64,000 bases of DNA, from NCBI GenBank assembly GCA_027943335.1, contig BSBK01000522.1, positions 1,238,001-1,302,000 of the forward strand, written 5' to 3'. The notes beneath the pieces are model-generated. The model made no database searches. It was given only the letters and a program-made list of their open reading frames with translations, and was not told the origin of the DNA. The translations under genes and the position numbers were made by a program. How positions within the stretch are numbered: position 1 is the stretch's first letter; each line of letters opens with the position of its first letter. Shown here piece after piece: positions 33,264-45,285 of the stretch. The DNA comes from Chamaecyparis obtusa. Lineage: Eukaryota; Streptophyta; Pinopsida; Cupressales; Cupressaceae.

Positions 33264-35707
33264 GAATTACCTTAATAAATGTATGCCAATCATGTTTTTT
33301 TCATCCCTGGACCAAATTCACTTTTCTTTGATATGAGATTGTTTATGTTCGCAGCAAATCCTGTGGGAAATAGTATTTTTTTATGACTTCTTTTATAGCA
33401 TTGCTCTGTTGCTCCGACAATAACCAACTAAGGGCACTTGTATCAATCTGGTCTCCATTGTTATTTGATTCAATGACATTTTTCATTGCATGGTTGGATT
33501 CTTCAATGTCACTACAAATTTTGACAATTTTGTCTTTGTCATGCCTTCCATCCAAGATTTTCCATAATGTCTCTATTACATTCTTTCCAATATGCATAGG
33601 ATCAAACAAATGCACGATTGGGAGTTTCTCGTAGTACGGCAACCTACTAAATTGTGTAGGATAACTTTTTAGTCCTTTGGGAAGTTGGTCATTGATGCCT
33701 TGACAACCTTCACAAGCATCAATTACATCATCAGTAAACAAAACACAATATTAAAATATAAATTTGAAACAAAAACCATCAGATGGAATGACATTACCTC
33801 GATGATTTATTTTATTGTATGTCGACTTCCATAGGTGAGGTGTCATTCTTCATGGCTTTGATGTAGTCTCTTCTTTCCCATTGAAAAGATATTTTTCAGT
33901 AATTCGGTACTTATGATTTCTATGGAGAAAGTGTCTATTCTCATCGAACACCTGATTTCTTAAACTTTTTGAATGACGAGATTTCATCTTTGGACCACAA
34001 AATGGACATGCAAATTTTCCTTGTCTAAAGACCTACAAGATCGTGTATAATTGGATTAAATATGTTAACTTTGTGTTAGCACTATAACATAACAAAAAAG
34101 AGGTGTTGAGAAGAGAACATACCACAAAAATGTGTTAGCCCAGGGGCATCATGTATTGTCCATACAAGCATTGCATGGAATTGAAATTGTCTTTGTCCTA
34201 TTGGTCTAGAGATGTCATACATAGTGACCCCATTCCATAACACCATCAACTCGTTGATAAGGGGCTCAATATATACATTGATATCTTTAACTTGGTACTT
34301 ACCTAGTTGAATGAACAAAAACATTACATAATTATTATGACCATTTTGATGGATTATTTATAATAAATTAATTTAGATGACTATTAAATCAAAAAATACC
34401 TGGAACAATCAGTGCCAAAATTATGTGCTCCCTCTTTATGGACAACCAAGGAGGAATGTTATTGTTGATAACAAAAATAGGCCACACCGAGTAAGTAGAT
34501 CTCATCTCTCCAAATGGATTGACACCATCCGCTGCCAATGAAAGCTTGAGATTACAAGGTTCTTCTTTAAAGTGTGGCCATTTTTCCTCTATTTCCTTAA
34601 ATGTCAAACCATCCGCAGGCATTCACATAATGTCATCTTGACTTCTATTGCGTGCATGGTAATCCATAAATTGTGCCAAGCTATTGCATCTGAATAATCA
34701 TTGCAGACGTGGAATAATGGGAATAAACCGAAGACCCTTGCGAGGCACCTTTTTTGTTATTTGGTCTAATTGATATCTACTAATATGACAAATAGGGCAT
34801 TCTGTTGCAAATTCATGTTGTTTATGATATATAATATGATCATTTGGACATGCATGTATTGTTTGATACTCCATTCCAATATCTTTCATAATGGCAGATA
34901 ATTCTCGGTACGAGCAAGGTAGAATGTTTGATGGTGGTAACAAACACTCACCTATCAACCTACAACCAAAAATATAATTTGTTAATTTAAAGAATATTAA
35001 TTGCTACATTCACCCAATGTTAATTGTAAGGGAATTATGACTAAAATAATGAAAAAAGATGGCATACCTTAACATACGTGTCATTGCTACATTGGATAAA
35101 CCATTCATAACCTTCAAGTTCACCAACAACAATACAGCGGCAAGAAGAGTTGTTTGGGAGCCTTCATATAGGGGCTCATGTGCCTTCTCATGTATAGGTA
35201 CATCAAGGTCTGCGTCAACATCATCATCATCATCATCATCATCTTGATCATCGTGATCATCTTGATCATCATGATCTTCTTCATCATCGTGGTCTTCTTC
35301 CATGGGATCATTACCTTCTATTTCTATATTCACACCTCCATGTTCCCTCATTTGGAAATCCACATTCTCTGGATTGTCATGGTCTATAACATGAAACCTA
35401 GGGAGGTTGACCTATATGAAAATGATGACCTTATGTTAACCATGACCATGATGTCATCATCAAATCATGTCTTATGTATTTTATAAATTATTAAAATAAA
35501 TACCAATGGATGAAATTCATTTCCCCCTTCAATGTGACCATGTTGCCTACAATGTTCCTCAGCTGTTTTGATTAGATATCTTCAAGTCTTTAAGCCCTTA
35601 CAAATTTTTCAAGGACAATAACATTTTCCATCACCTTTTCTTTTTAAGTTAGACCACAGTCTAGCAATTGTCTCCCTATTTTTTTGTGCGTTGATATCGT
35701 CAGACAT
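33264..35707 (-). pseudogene. TNP2-like CACTA transposase, C-terminally truncated
   Basis: This is the transposase of En/Spm elements. Six exons can be traced on the minus strand with GT...AG borders: 35707-35504 (Met at 35707), 35411-35068, 34959-34400, 34312-34133, 34032-33798 and 33709 to about 33264. Exon 1 carries the Cys-rich N-terminal region. Exon 2 has an Asp run coded by an ATC repeat and then LKVMNGLSNVAMTRML. Exon 3 reads YQTIHACPNDHIIY, ECPICHISRY, KVPRKGLRFIPI, MPADGLTFKEIEEKW, LSLAADGVNPFG and VINNNIPPWL. Exon 4 has VYIEPLINELMVLW and HAMLVWTIHDAPG. Exon 5 has GKFACPFCGPK. Exon 6 has LFDPMHIGKNVIETLW and a GFAANINNLIS region. Stops lie in exon 1 (two) and exon 3 (two), and a frameshift lies near 33290. 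The usual C-terminal domains are missing. Confidence 0.88.
35216..35300. repeat. ATC/GATCATC repeat coding an Asp run
   Basis: A trinucleotide repeat on the plus strand that encodes an acidic Asp-rich run in exon 2 of the transposase on the minus strand. Confidence 0.85.
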
Positions 35708-38449
35708 GGTCTTTCTTGAATAGAATGACTCATTGGTGGAAGAATGATGATTTGTTTGCAACCTAAAGATACAAATCATTACTGAACAACCATTTTCTCA
35801 ACTATAATTTTCTCAACGCAAAGGGACATTTATCATACCACATCAAAGTTTAGAAATGGACGGTTCTGATGCTTTGCCATTACAATAATTGAGCATTCAT
35901 CATTTGGTATTGTGTATTCCATTTAAGTATGTCAACAATGTTCAAAATGTTGTCACCAAGTATAGACATAGGAAATTAAAAAGGGACAAAAGACAAGAAA
36001 TAAGAAAAATCATTACGACTATAGAAAATATGCATGTTCACAATACTACATGTGCATATAAGAGTCGATCAAAGAAGGTATATGCACAAGTGAAAAACAT
36101 GCAGATTTATCGACCAAGCAATACTGGGAGCTCGACCCTACAACAAATGGACTTGTGATGATATTTCACAATAGTACATGTGTTGCAGGGTAAGCTCCCA
36201 ATAGTGCTTATACAAATATGCATGTTCATTACCTATGCATATGAAATAGCTCTAATGGTTACTTGAAAGAGTGGATTAATATAAACAAAATGGTTACAAA
36301 GATGATAATATGTCAGAATAATGGCAAAGAGAAAAAATATAAAAATACCACTATAATCCTTTAAAAGATTAGCATAAAAATACCACTATAATCATTTCAT
36401 TTCACAAAGGCAAAGAGAAATTTTAGTTAATACCACTGACTTGATAGTGTATGTCTACTATGTCCTTGATTACAACCTCTTCCTTGCTTGATAGTGTATG
36501 TCTACTATGTCTACCTAATACAAGGCATTTAAAATTAAGGGCTCTCTAATAATAACTTAGATTAAAAAAAACTATAAACTAGAAAACCATCATGTTTGAA
36601 TGCTAAACGAAACCAATTCAGAAATATACAATTTAAGAATACTTGTCTATTTTGAAGTATGCTTGTTAGCCATGCAATAACCAATCCCCTACATCATCTA
36701 ATGTCATCTAAAACAACATCATCAAAGTTTGGAAATTAGAAGGATCTCAGTATGCATGAAAGGCTCCTACCTAAAATTCTACAGTTATATGGCGTTACAA
36801 TAATCTGAAGGAGATAGATACCTACTATTTGCATGTTAGAATTTTTGATACTTCACTTCCAACAGTTATTTGGATCACTATTATGATGATGGATCACAGA
36901 CTATATGCCAAGATAGAGTAAAGAGTCTAAGAGGACAAGTTGCTTTGCATTTCATAATAGTGAGAGACATGGTCATGCAATTTTGAGGACATGACCAAAG
37001 AGGTTAGAGGTGTATTCTATTCAAGTTTCAAAAAATTTGGCATATCACAAGTTCAATCTTCAAAGTGTTAGTATGATACAATTGACTAGTATGCTTTATT
37101 TTACCTATATAAGTGGTTTCCATACTTGCACTAGCATGTAACAAACATATACTATACAAGAAGCTTACAAGGACAATTTACAAGGCTAGTAATGCACACA
37201 TATTGATCCACATGATAACATTTACTTCTCTCCAATAGAACAAGGTGACATAAGCTGTCAAATTTTAATGTTTGTTGTTATTTAGACCAACAAGGCATGT
37301 TCTCCTCCTTATGCCAAGATCCTAATTATTTGCATCTATGTCTTGACATATTTTTGGGCCTTATCAAATGTTGTGTGGTTTTCATCATGATATATTCCAT
37401 AATTTATCTATTTGGTGGACAACTAATACATTATCACTTATTTTTACACATATGCTATCTTTTAACTGACCTTGTTGATGGTTTGAAAGAGTGCAAATGA
37501 TACAAATAGAAAATCAAATCAATTGCAAGTGGGTGGAAGATAGAGAATGCATATGATGAAAGGAATAAGTGAACATTGCTATAGATAGAATAGACAAAGG
37601 CACTATGATGATTGTATATCTTTAATTCTCATCAAATATGTCATTATGAGGTTATAACCTCTTGTGAATATATTGTAACCATACTTCAGGTTTTCTTACT
37701 ATGGTTTTTTCGCCTGTTGGATTTTCCAAGTAATTTTAGTGTCCCCTTATGCAATTATGTGTAATGCTTTGTCCTTTCTATTCTAGATTATTGTAGATGT
37801 ATGAAACAAAGGTTTAACATAAGCTGCAATTAAAAGTTCAAGAGTTTTACTAAGATACCGATACACTCCCCAATATCTTGTTGTTCAACATGTTTTTATC
37901 TTTGGATTGCCTTCATTACCGGTGTGTGAACTCTTTGCTCGCATTCTTAGAATTTGTTTTCGCTTGAGCCTTATATGATCATGCCTAATCTCATATTGGA
38001 AATTTTATATTTTAGCAACCTAAAATGGTGGATGTTGCATGAGGATCTTCTTAGAAATTTTTTGATGCTTCAACTTTTACTTTACTGCTACTATAGTAAG
38101 CTAATTATCACTAGTAGCATGAAGTTGACCGATGTTCGGTGCTACCCATATCATTAACCTGGGCTAGTCACAATACAACTAAGGCCATATAGTGTTATAT
38201 ATCAAAAAAAAAATTAATGTAGATATACTTGTTAGTGATATCCTTGTGGTAATAGAGATAAAAATCCACCAACTTGAAGAGGTTCCTCATTTAATGAAAA
38301 CCTTAGTTTAATTTTGTATGATCATTTTTAAATTAAAGATGAATTTTATATATCATACTCTTCTTCTTGGTTGTCTATTTAGCTTACATGACCCTTTTGA
38401 ATTGAAGATAAACCCTTGATATAGCATGAAATTTATAATATTATTTTTC
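35708..38449. other. CACTA interior upstream of the transposase, non-coding
   Basis: This is presumably the transposase promoter side of the element. A direct repeat of the phrase TTGATAGTGTATGTCTACTA occurs at about 36441 and 36488. Nothing else is supported. Confidence 0.4.
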
Positions 38450-38935
38450 CATCATCTCCTTGAAAATCTCAAATTCCACCTCACTTTCACTCCAAAATTC
38501 TTTTACTTGATACTCGCTTAAGTCCACTTGGTTGAAGTTGATGTGGCAATACTCCACATGATTGGGTTTGTTGTACTTTTGGGTTGAGAACAGGAACTCA
38601 AACAACCAGTTGCTATGCATGCCAATTCAAGCTAGTTATTTCTTCAGCAGAGGGCAACTACCCATGGTACTAACCTACTTTTCAACAAAGACGTCAAAAT
38701 GAGCATAGTGACTAATCAAACCATAATAAACTTTAATGGATAAAGTCACGTCAAAAAATCTCTTTGAACTGTGACTTGGAATGTGGGTATTCAGCACACA
38801 AACATTTGGCATCCAACAAATCCCGAGTAACATTAGAAGTATCATTAGAAGCATCTCCAGGTAACACCTACCTTCTTTTTTTTCGGGTGATTCATCAATT
38901 TTTTCAATATTTTTTTCAATGCGAGAAGACATTAT
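38450..38935 (-). pseudogene. Possible captured gene fragment with 5' leader
   Basis: Minus-strand text opens with MSSRIEKNIEKIDESPEKKE from a Met at 38932. It is preceded (39060-38935) by leader-like text containing AACCCTAATC and AAAACCC words common in plant 5' leaders. A GTAGGTG splice-donor-like word follows the first 21 codons. Further protein-like pieces are DASNDTSNVTRDLLDAKC, AEYPHSKSQFKEIF, FDVTLSIKVYYGLISHYAHF and then FLFSTQKYNKPNHVEYCHIN and QVDLSEYQVKEFWSESEVEF. They need frame changes to join. I do not recognise the protein. The mix of leader, start codon and decayed exons inside a CACTA element fits gene capture, but this is uncertain. Confidence 0.35.
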
Positions 38936-40486
38936 ATGGTATTGAAATTCAGTGGTAAAGAATCATCTGGGTTTTCCAGCGGTGCCACTGACAATGTATT
39001 TTGCCAGTTTTTAAGGGTTTTGGGCAATAAGATTAGGGTTCTAGTTTTCTATATCTATGGACTATGCCTTCATTCACTTTCATTTTCTCAATTTCATGAT
39101 TTGAAAGCGAAGGTGCATATATTGTATGTGATGAGCCTAAGTTGATAGAATCTCCAATGCCAAAGTTGCAGGTTAGTTTCCCTCAATTTACAATTTTATG
39201 AAATCAAGATTGGGATTTTCTAAATCTGTCTTCTTTCAAGATTTTGAACATGTGCTTAGTGTGAGATTCAAATAATGTTGTAAATTGTTACCAGGCTATA
39301 GTTCTGATGCAGGTGTGCACAGTACAATCTACATAAACCTTCACTAAATCACAAAGGAAATAAATACATACCAATATGATGAGATACTGCACGTCTAGTT
39401 GCCCAAGCATTTATTTTTCAACCTTTGAAATGAAAGCCATTGCATCCTTCTCTAAATAATTCTATCATAAGTACACATTTTTATTCTTTGTTTTATTTCT
39501 GTCTCTATCTTCTATCTGAAGTTAAGCCACGTTTTTGAATAAAGCTACTTTTCCTACCTTCTAAGGAGTATTTATAACTATATCAAAAGAAAGTTCCTCC
39601 AATTACAGCTTGTAGACAATATTAATTATGTTTTTGTGTCAAGTTCTATGTTCAATAAATGATTTTGAGCTGTTAATTTTTTCGTTTCCTTTCTTTACTA
39701 TTGAAATTCCAATTGGTGTTGCTCCAATCATGTTGTAAGACATGAAGCCAACCATGAAATAAAATCCATGAATAAAAGTTATACAGTGCGAACCAAGTTT
39801 TGCACCTTGTTTTCAAACATACAATGATGACTACAACTTGTACAAGATGTATAGATTCTCATATATTCCAAATGAAACTCAAGTCATTGAATAATTTTAT
39901 TTGTATAGATCACTATAAAAGTAACACTTGTGAATTACATTTAAGCCAGATGTTTTTGAATAATAGATCTGCTCATTCTAAATTAAACATTTTTCAATAA
40001 TTCTAGCTTTATATTTCTCTACTTGTTCATCTAAATAAAACTTGGTCGCATAGATCACCCATTTGCAAGAAGCTACATTTTTTTATCTAGGAAGAGGTTT
40101 CAACATCCAAATTTGATTTATCACCAAGAAAGGATTAAGAGGATGTTAGCATATTGAGTTAGTATTCACTATTTCAAATGATCAAGGTTTGCTCAAGTAT
40201 TTCAAAACCCAAAGTAGCATCTTCTAAACACTACAAGCTATGTTCCAACTACATTTTTATATTTAGGAGATTTTTCAACTTCAAAGTTTTATTTTTCATC
40301 AAGAGGGTGTTAGAAGACATTAGCATATCAAATTAGTATACATTGTTAAACTGTTGGATGAAGATAAAGAAAAAAACTAACATTAGTATACATTTTTCTC
40401 ACTCACAATAAAGATAAAGAAAAAAACTAATAGAGGGATGAGATTTTCTAACATTACCTCAAATCTAATTAATGTTGGAACAAATT
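38936..40486. other. CACTA interior, non-coding stretch
   Basis: Apart from the possible leader of the fragment above, nothing is supported. Two similar short phrases (ATAAAGATAAAGAAAAAAACTAA-type) occur near 40360 and 40410. Confidence 0.35.
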
Positions 40487-41410
40487 GAGTGATTGACAAA
40501 ATGTATCAAAGAGATGTGGTCTCTTGGACTTCTTTGATTGGAGGGCATGTGCAGAATCGGCAGGTTAATGAAGCCATGGATCTTTTTCAGCTTATGCAGC
40601 TTGCAGGTGTGAAACCTAATTCAATTACTATTGTGAGCATTATTCAAGCATGTGCTTACTTAGCTAATCTACAAAAGGGAAAATAAATTCATGGTTATGT
40701 GCTTAAAAGAGGATTTTGGGGAGATTTTTTTTTAGCTAGCTCCCTCATCAACATGTACACAAAATCCAATGCTCTATGTTATGCAGTTCACGTGTTTGAC
40801 AAAATGCCTCAAAGAAATGTAATTTCATGGAATTCTATGATTGTTGGTTTTGTTAATACTAGAAACTATAATTGTACTTCTGAGTTGTTTCATCGAATGC
40901 AAAGTACAAGTGTTAAATCCAATTTGGTTACATGGAATACAATGATTGTAGGATATGCCCAGAATGGGTTTCCAAATGAAGCCATACGACATCTTTATCA
41001 AATGCAGCTAGATGGAGTTGAACCAGACTCAATTACCATTACAAGTGTGTTGCCGGCATGTGTTGCCTTGTCAGCTCTACAACAGGGTAGGGAAATCCAT
41101 GCTAAAATAATTAGAAAGGGATTTAACTCAAGTGTTTTTGTGTGTAGTGCCCTGCTAGATATGTATTGCAAGTGTGGCAACATAGAGAATGCTCGAAGAG
41201 TGTTTGATAAAATGTTAGAAAGAGATGCAGTTTCCTAGAATGCAATAATGGTGGGGTATGGAGTGTATGGTCATGGTGAGGAGGTCATGGCACTTTTTGA
41301 ACAAATGCAAAAGGAAGACATGCAGCCAGATCAGATAACCTTCATTGCCATCCTGTCTGCATGTAGCCATTCAGGACTCATAGCTGAAGGATTGCAGTTC
41401 TTTGACACAC
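40487..41410 (+). pseudogene. PLS-class PPR gene fragment captured in CACTA
   Basis: PPR proteins bind organellar RNA and guide editing, splicing or processing. This plus-strand fragment encodes about 300 residues of tandem PPR motifs of the P, L and S types. Examples are MYQRDVVSWTSLIGGHVQ, AMDLFQLMQLAGVKPNSIT, ASSLINMYTKSNAL, AVHVFDKMPQRNVISWNSMI, LVTWNTMIVGYAQNGFPNE, AIRHLYQMQLDGVEPDSIT, ALLDMYCKCGNIENARRVF and VMALFEQMQKEDMQPDQIT. TAA stops it at 40684-40686, and a TAG at 41236-41238 replaces the expected Trp. Similarity ends after EGLQFFDT at about 41410. Both gene ends, any organelle-targeting peptide and the E/DYW domain are absent, and no intron interrupts it. It lies about 1 kb from the right CACTA end. 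The family is certain; the parent gene is not identifiable. Confidence 0.92.
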
Positions 41411-42337
41411 AAAGACAAAGATTGTCATTAAGTGGACATCAATCCCAAATGTCAAGTCCCTTTTTTGTATTAACTTATAGACCAAAATGCCTATTTTCTA
41501 TTTCACACATCTCTCTTCTCCAATTTTTGTGTGTGTTCTTTCTTTCCCCTTATGTCTATGTTTTTTTGACATAAGCTAATTCGTGGTCTCCAGATTTTAT
41601 TGGAAGCTAATGGATTGATATGTATCGGGTTGTTCTAATCAATGATAATCAAGAATCTATTCTTTTTTATGTGTTGATTTGGTGACAGTCCCGAATGGAA
41701 TGGTGGGATGACTTTATTATGATAAACAAATGATTCAAAAAATAGTTTATTATCATTTTCTGCAGGGTTGCGTGTCTTTATATTTGCATTAGGTTCAATG
41801 CCTTGGACTGTAGAAAGGATTCAAAAGTCTATGAATCTATGACATCCCGATTAGGGATAAATTGAGCCATTTTCCTACGAGAACTGAGAGGAATATGTGT
41901 GTGCAGTGTTACTTGTATTTGGGAAAACTGAAAGATATTAGTATCAGTTTCAAAAGATAGTTAGAAGCCAATATGTTTGCACTCGGTATTTAGAAGTTAG
42001 CAGCATGTGTTTCAATAGACCAGCAAGGCACGAAGAACCAATGCATCACACGCCATTAATGGTTGCTTGTAATATACATCACATGCCAAAACCCTCATGC
42101 TAGGTCAAAATGGGGACAAAATCCCTTGCAGACAAACCCCAAGATCCACAAAAACAACCCAAGAAAGCAACTCATTCTACAAAAAACAATTAAGAAAAAT
42201 TCTGGTTTTAGTGTCGACCATGAACAATAGCATACCTGTAATGTCGTGTCCTCTAGAATGTAATGCTCATGAAGCCCTTCCTCCCACCCGTGATCTGGCT
42301 AAGACTGAATGAAGTGAGTTTGATCACTTTTCTTCTT
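41411..42337. other. CACTA right interior, non-coding stretch
   Basis: No coding sequence is supported between the PPR fragment and the right-end hairpin; open frames are short and not protein-like. Confidence 0.35.
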
Positions 42338-42481
42338 CTTTTTTTGTTTATATCCCGATTTGGTCTAAATTTTGACAATAAACTTAACTAAAGTTGAAAT
42401 TTCAACCTTTTCGGGACATAAACAAAAAAAAAGTGAACATCACAAGCCAAAATGGCCAAATGAGGCCCAAATGTACTAGTG
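42338..42481. repeat. CACTA right subterminal hairpin and right end
   Basis: An inverted repeat, TTTTTTGTTTATATCCCGA (42341-42359) against TCGGGACATAAACAAAAAA (42411-42429), forms a long stem with one mismatch or bulge. Inside it a second pair, AAATTTTGAC (42368-42377) and GTTGAAATTT (42393-42402), continues the fold. The end of the element follows at 42481 with CTAGTG. Confidence 0.65.
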
Positions 42482-42940
42482 AGTGACCTAACTAGTGAAT
42501 TTATTTGAGGTGCTTGAGGAGGGAAGGATTGAGAAACTTTCCTAAGCATAGTATCACAATAAATCACCTATGTTGGTTGACAAGACAATATAAGCTAACT
42601 TGGGTAAAGAAGAAGATTAGAGTATTATACACTTGGCTTAATCATTGACATTAGAAGAGAGATGCATTTATTCAATTCTTCAAAGAGAGACACATTAAGT
42701 TTTCTTGGTTCTACACATACATGCCTAGACTTGATCCTAATTTACATATGCATCATTTGACTATAGCACGAAGGAAAAAACCTATCAAATAAAAGCTAAG
42801 AAAAATTTACCTACATATTGCACTATTGGTAAAAGAAAAGTTACAAAATCTATTTGAGGTTGGTTTCATAAGGCCTATTTATTACATTTAATTTATTTCC
42901 TATATTTTACTAATATCAAAATCCTTTGGGGGCATCAATG
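42482..42940 (+). pseudogene. Tat-like gypsy tandem unit 1, right end (pre-RT)
   Basis: Host sequence resumes after the CACTA element. It aligns with 44845-45285 and 46935-47340 (shared GGTGCTTGAGG, TCACCTATGTTGG, ATGCATCATTTGACTATAGCAC, GGTTTCATAAGGCC). In unit 3 this encodes the stretch before RT, with MHHLTIAP and LLDVGFIRPI-like text. It ends in AATCCTTTGGGGGCATCAATGG, and the next unit begins at once with a smaller start than unit 3 has. Confidence 0.8.
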
Positions 42941-45285
42941 GATATACCTCTAGTAACTCAAATTGTGACATGCTTAAGAATATTCTCCCTAAGCATGAAA
43001 AGGACAAAGGGAAAGCTCCTAAATTTGAGAACAGTAAAAAATACACCAATGTCAATTAAAACTATATCATAAACCACATTATTAAAGGGGATAATCGTGT
43101 GAACATCTCCACCCTCAATGGAAAAGAACCTAAATGTAATGTTCCTACTCACAGAGGCACAATTATACTTCAAGGGCCTAATTTTGATCCTCTCCACCCA
43201 TTACCCAAAACAACCACTTAGAGAATTTAGGGAAGATACCTATGAAAAAATGGATACTTGATCTCTTATGCTTATCTATTGAACATAAGGCTATTGTATA
43301 CAAAGAAATTGGTAAAGCTACACGACCCACATACTTGTATGTGGATTAATTTCTAGCCATGGTGGGACTTATCACCTCCATGCATACCCTCACATTCATT
43401 TATAATGATGATTCCTCCATTAAAAACCCTACAATGCACCTCTACACATTGAAACCTATATTCATAACTATAAAATTAATAAATTCCTAATAGATGGACT
43501 AGGTCTTAAAATTTACACATTGAAATTAGTCACAACTTTGGGGTTCTTTGAGCGTGCATTTGATCTTGAGAATAAAATCATAGTCAAATCTTATGATGAG
43601 GAATATTGTTCATATAAAGGATCATTCATTTTGTCAATAAGGTTTGGACCCATGGTTAAAGATGTGGTTTTCCAAGTCCATGACCTTAATTTAACCTAAA
43701 ATGTTATATAGGGCAACCATGGATCCATGTTATGCAAGCATACCATCTACCTATCATTAATGCATAAAACTCCCACATAATAGAGTTGAGATCGCTATAC
43801 CTAGAGATTGAAATCCCTTCATATATTACAATAAACTTAATCCCATATCAAAGACTACCATACCTAGAAATTGAAAAGCACCTCTTCCACATCCTACTTC
43901 CATCCTGAATTATTGAAATCATCCACTTCCAAATAAAATTAGATCATTATATAAAAGTGAAATTGAAATACCAAGGAGTAGGATAATATAACATGAGTTG
44001 AACCCTTTGTATTGAATAATTACCTCTCTCTCCTTGGACCTATGACAAACCACAAAAATATCAAACCACACTGGCTACAACTATAGTTTGCAAACTAACC
44101 AATTTTACTATATGGGGAGCCTTGAATAATGAAATGGAATAAGAATAGTTTTTAGAATAGTTATATAAAGATAAAACATAATAAGAAGAAAAAAAAAAAA
44201 GAAACCTAAAGTTAAGATACTTGTTGATTGGTATAGAAAATGATTTAGAATCATCAAAAAAATGGGCTTTGATGATCATAGTCATCTTGGTCTACAAAAG
44301 AAAGGCATTACTAAAAAAATAAAACCAAATGGTGCTCATATATTTTTTGGTTTAGGCTATGATATGAAAATTTTTAATACCTCAAATACTAAGTGTAACT
44401 TGAGTTCAATGAGAGAGCCTTCTAATGCAATAGAGGCCAACAAGGAGAGTACCATCAATGACTCTATAAATTTCATTGATATATATGATGATGATGATAG
44501 CATTTTTACCCTTACACCATCACATGACATTGAACTTAATCATGAATCCCTTACCCATTGTACATCCCTAAATCATTGATTGGGATTTACAAGGACCACC
44601 TGAGTCAGACACATTACTAAATGACGAAGCTATAGAAACTTTTCCTAAAGTGAGAAGTGGTGTACCTCTTGGGGACCATACATTTGGTTTTTTAATATAA
44701 CTAAAAAGTAAATTTTATTTTAAAGATAGTGCCAAGCCTTTCAGTTACAAAATTGTAGAAAATTCAAAGAGGTCTTCTAGTAAAAATAATTTTGTGGTTC
44801 TATTAGACCAAAAAAAAGGACATATTCAAGGGTGAAAACCTCTCTGAGGCACTTGAGGATGGAAGGATTGACACACTTCCCTTATCATCTTATCACAAGA
44901 GATAGCCTATGTTGTTTGAGAAGACAATATAAGTTAACCTAGGTACAAAAGATGATTGTAAGATCATACATTTTCTTAAATCATTAACATCATAATAGGG
45001 AGTTGCATTTATTCAATTCTTTAGAGAAAGACAAGTAAATTTCACTTATTCCTATGTATACATACCTGAACTTGATCTTGATTTTAGTTATGCATCATTT
45101 TACTACAACACCATGGGCAAAACTTGTCTAACAAAAGCTAAGAAAAATACACCCGTAGATTGTACTATTGATAAAAAAATACTTACAAAAGTTGTTGGAT
45201 ATTGGTTTCATAAGGCCTATCGATTACATAGAATGGATTTTTAATATTGTAGCAATATCAAAACCTATTGCGAGTATTAATGAAC
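42941..45285 (+). pseudogene. Tat-like gypsy tandem unit 2 (protease to pre-RT)
   Basis: This is the second tandem copy. It starts at CATACCTCTAGTAACTCAA-like text (missing about 45 bases present at the start of unit 3). The protease region lies at about 43430-43780, where KFLIDGLGLKIYTLK-like text marks the active-site loop and GPMVKDVVFQVHDLNLT its second half. An acidic spacer, the 105-aa frame 44262-44579, has EANKESTINDSIN and IDIYDDDDSIFTLTPSHD. The pre-RT stretch ends near 45285 in CATAAGGCCTATCGATTAC and a serine/isoleucine-rich tail. Stops are frequent. It lies in the same orientation as units 1 and 3 with no LTR or unrelated sequence between. Confidence 0.8.

Larger units (their letters stand above)
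27968..42481 (-). mobile_element. CACTA (En/Spm) DNA transposon, 14.5 kb, with captured gene fragments
   Basis: The left end is CACTAGTAAATTT (27968) and the reverse complement of the right end is CACTAGTACATTT (42481), matching at 12 of 13 bases. A 3-bp duplication, AGT, flanks both ends (27965-27967 and 42482-42484), the size CACTA elements make. Outside lie matching parts of one gypsy element on both sides. The left 450 bases carry repeated GGTCAAAATTGAGACC-type subterminal motifs. Inside, on the minus strand, is a TNP2-like transposase gene (33264-35707). Plus-strand content includes a zinc-knuckle remnant, an acidic decayed ORF and a PPR gene fragment; a further possible captured fragment lies on the minus strand at 38450-38935. 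The transposase lacks its C-terminal part and has stops, so the element is not autonomous. Host sequence at the right junction lacks about 60 bases relative to the sister units, so a small deletion occurred there. Confidence 0.85.
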
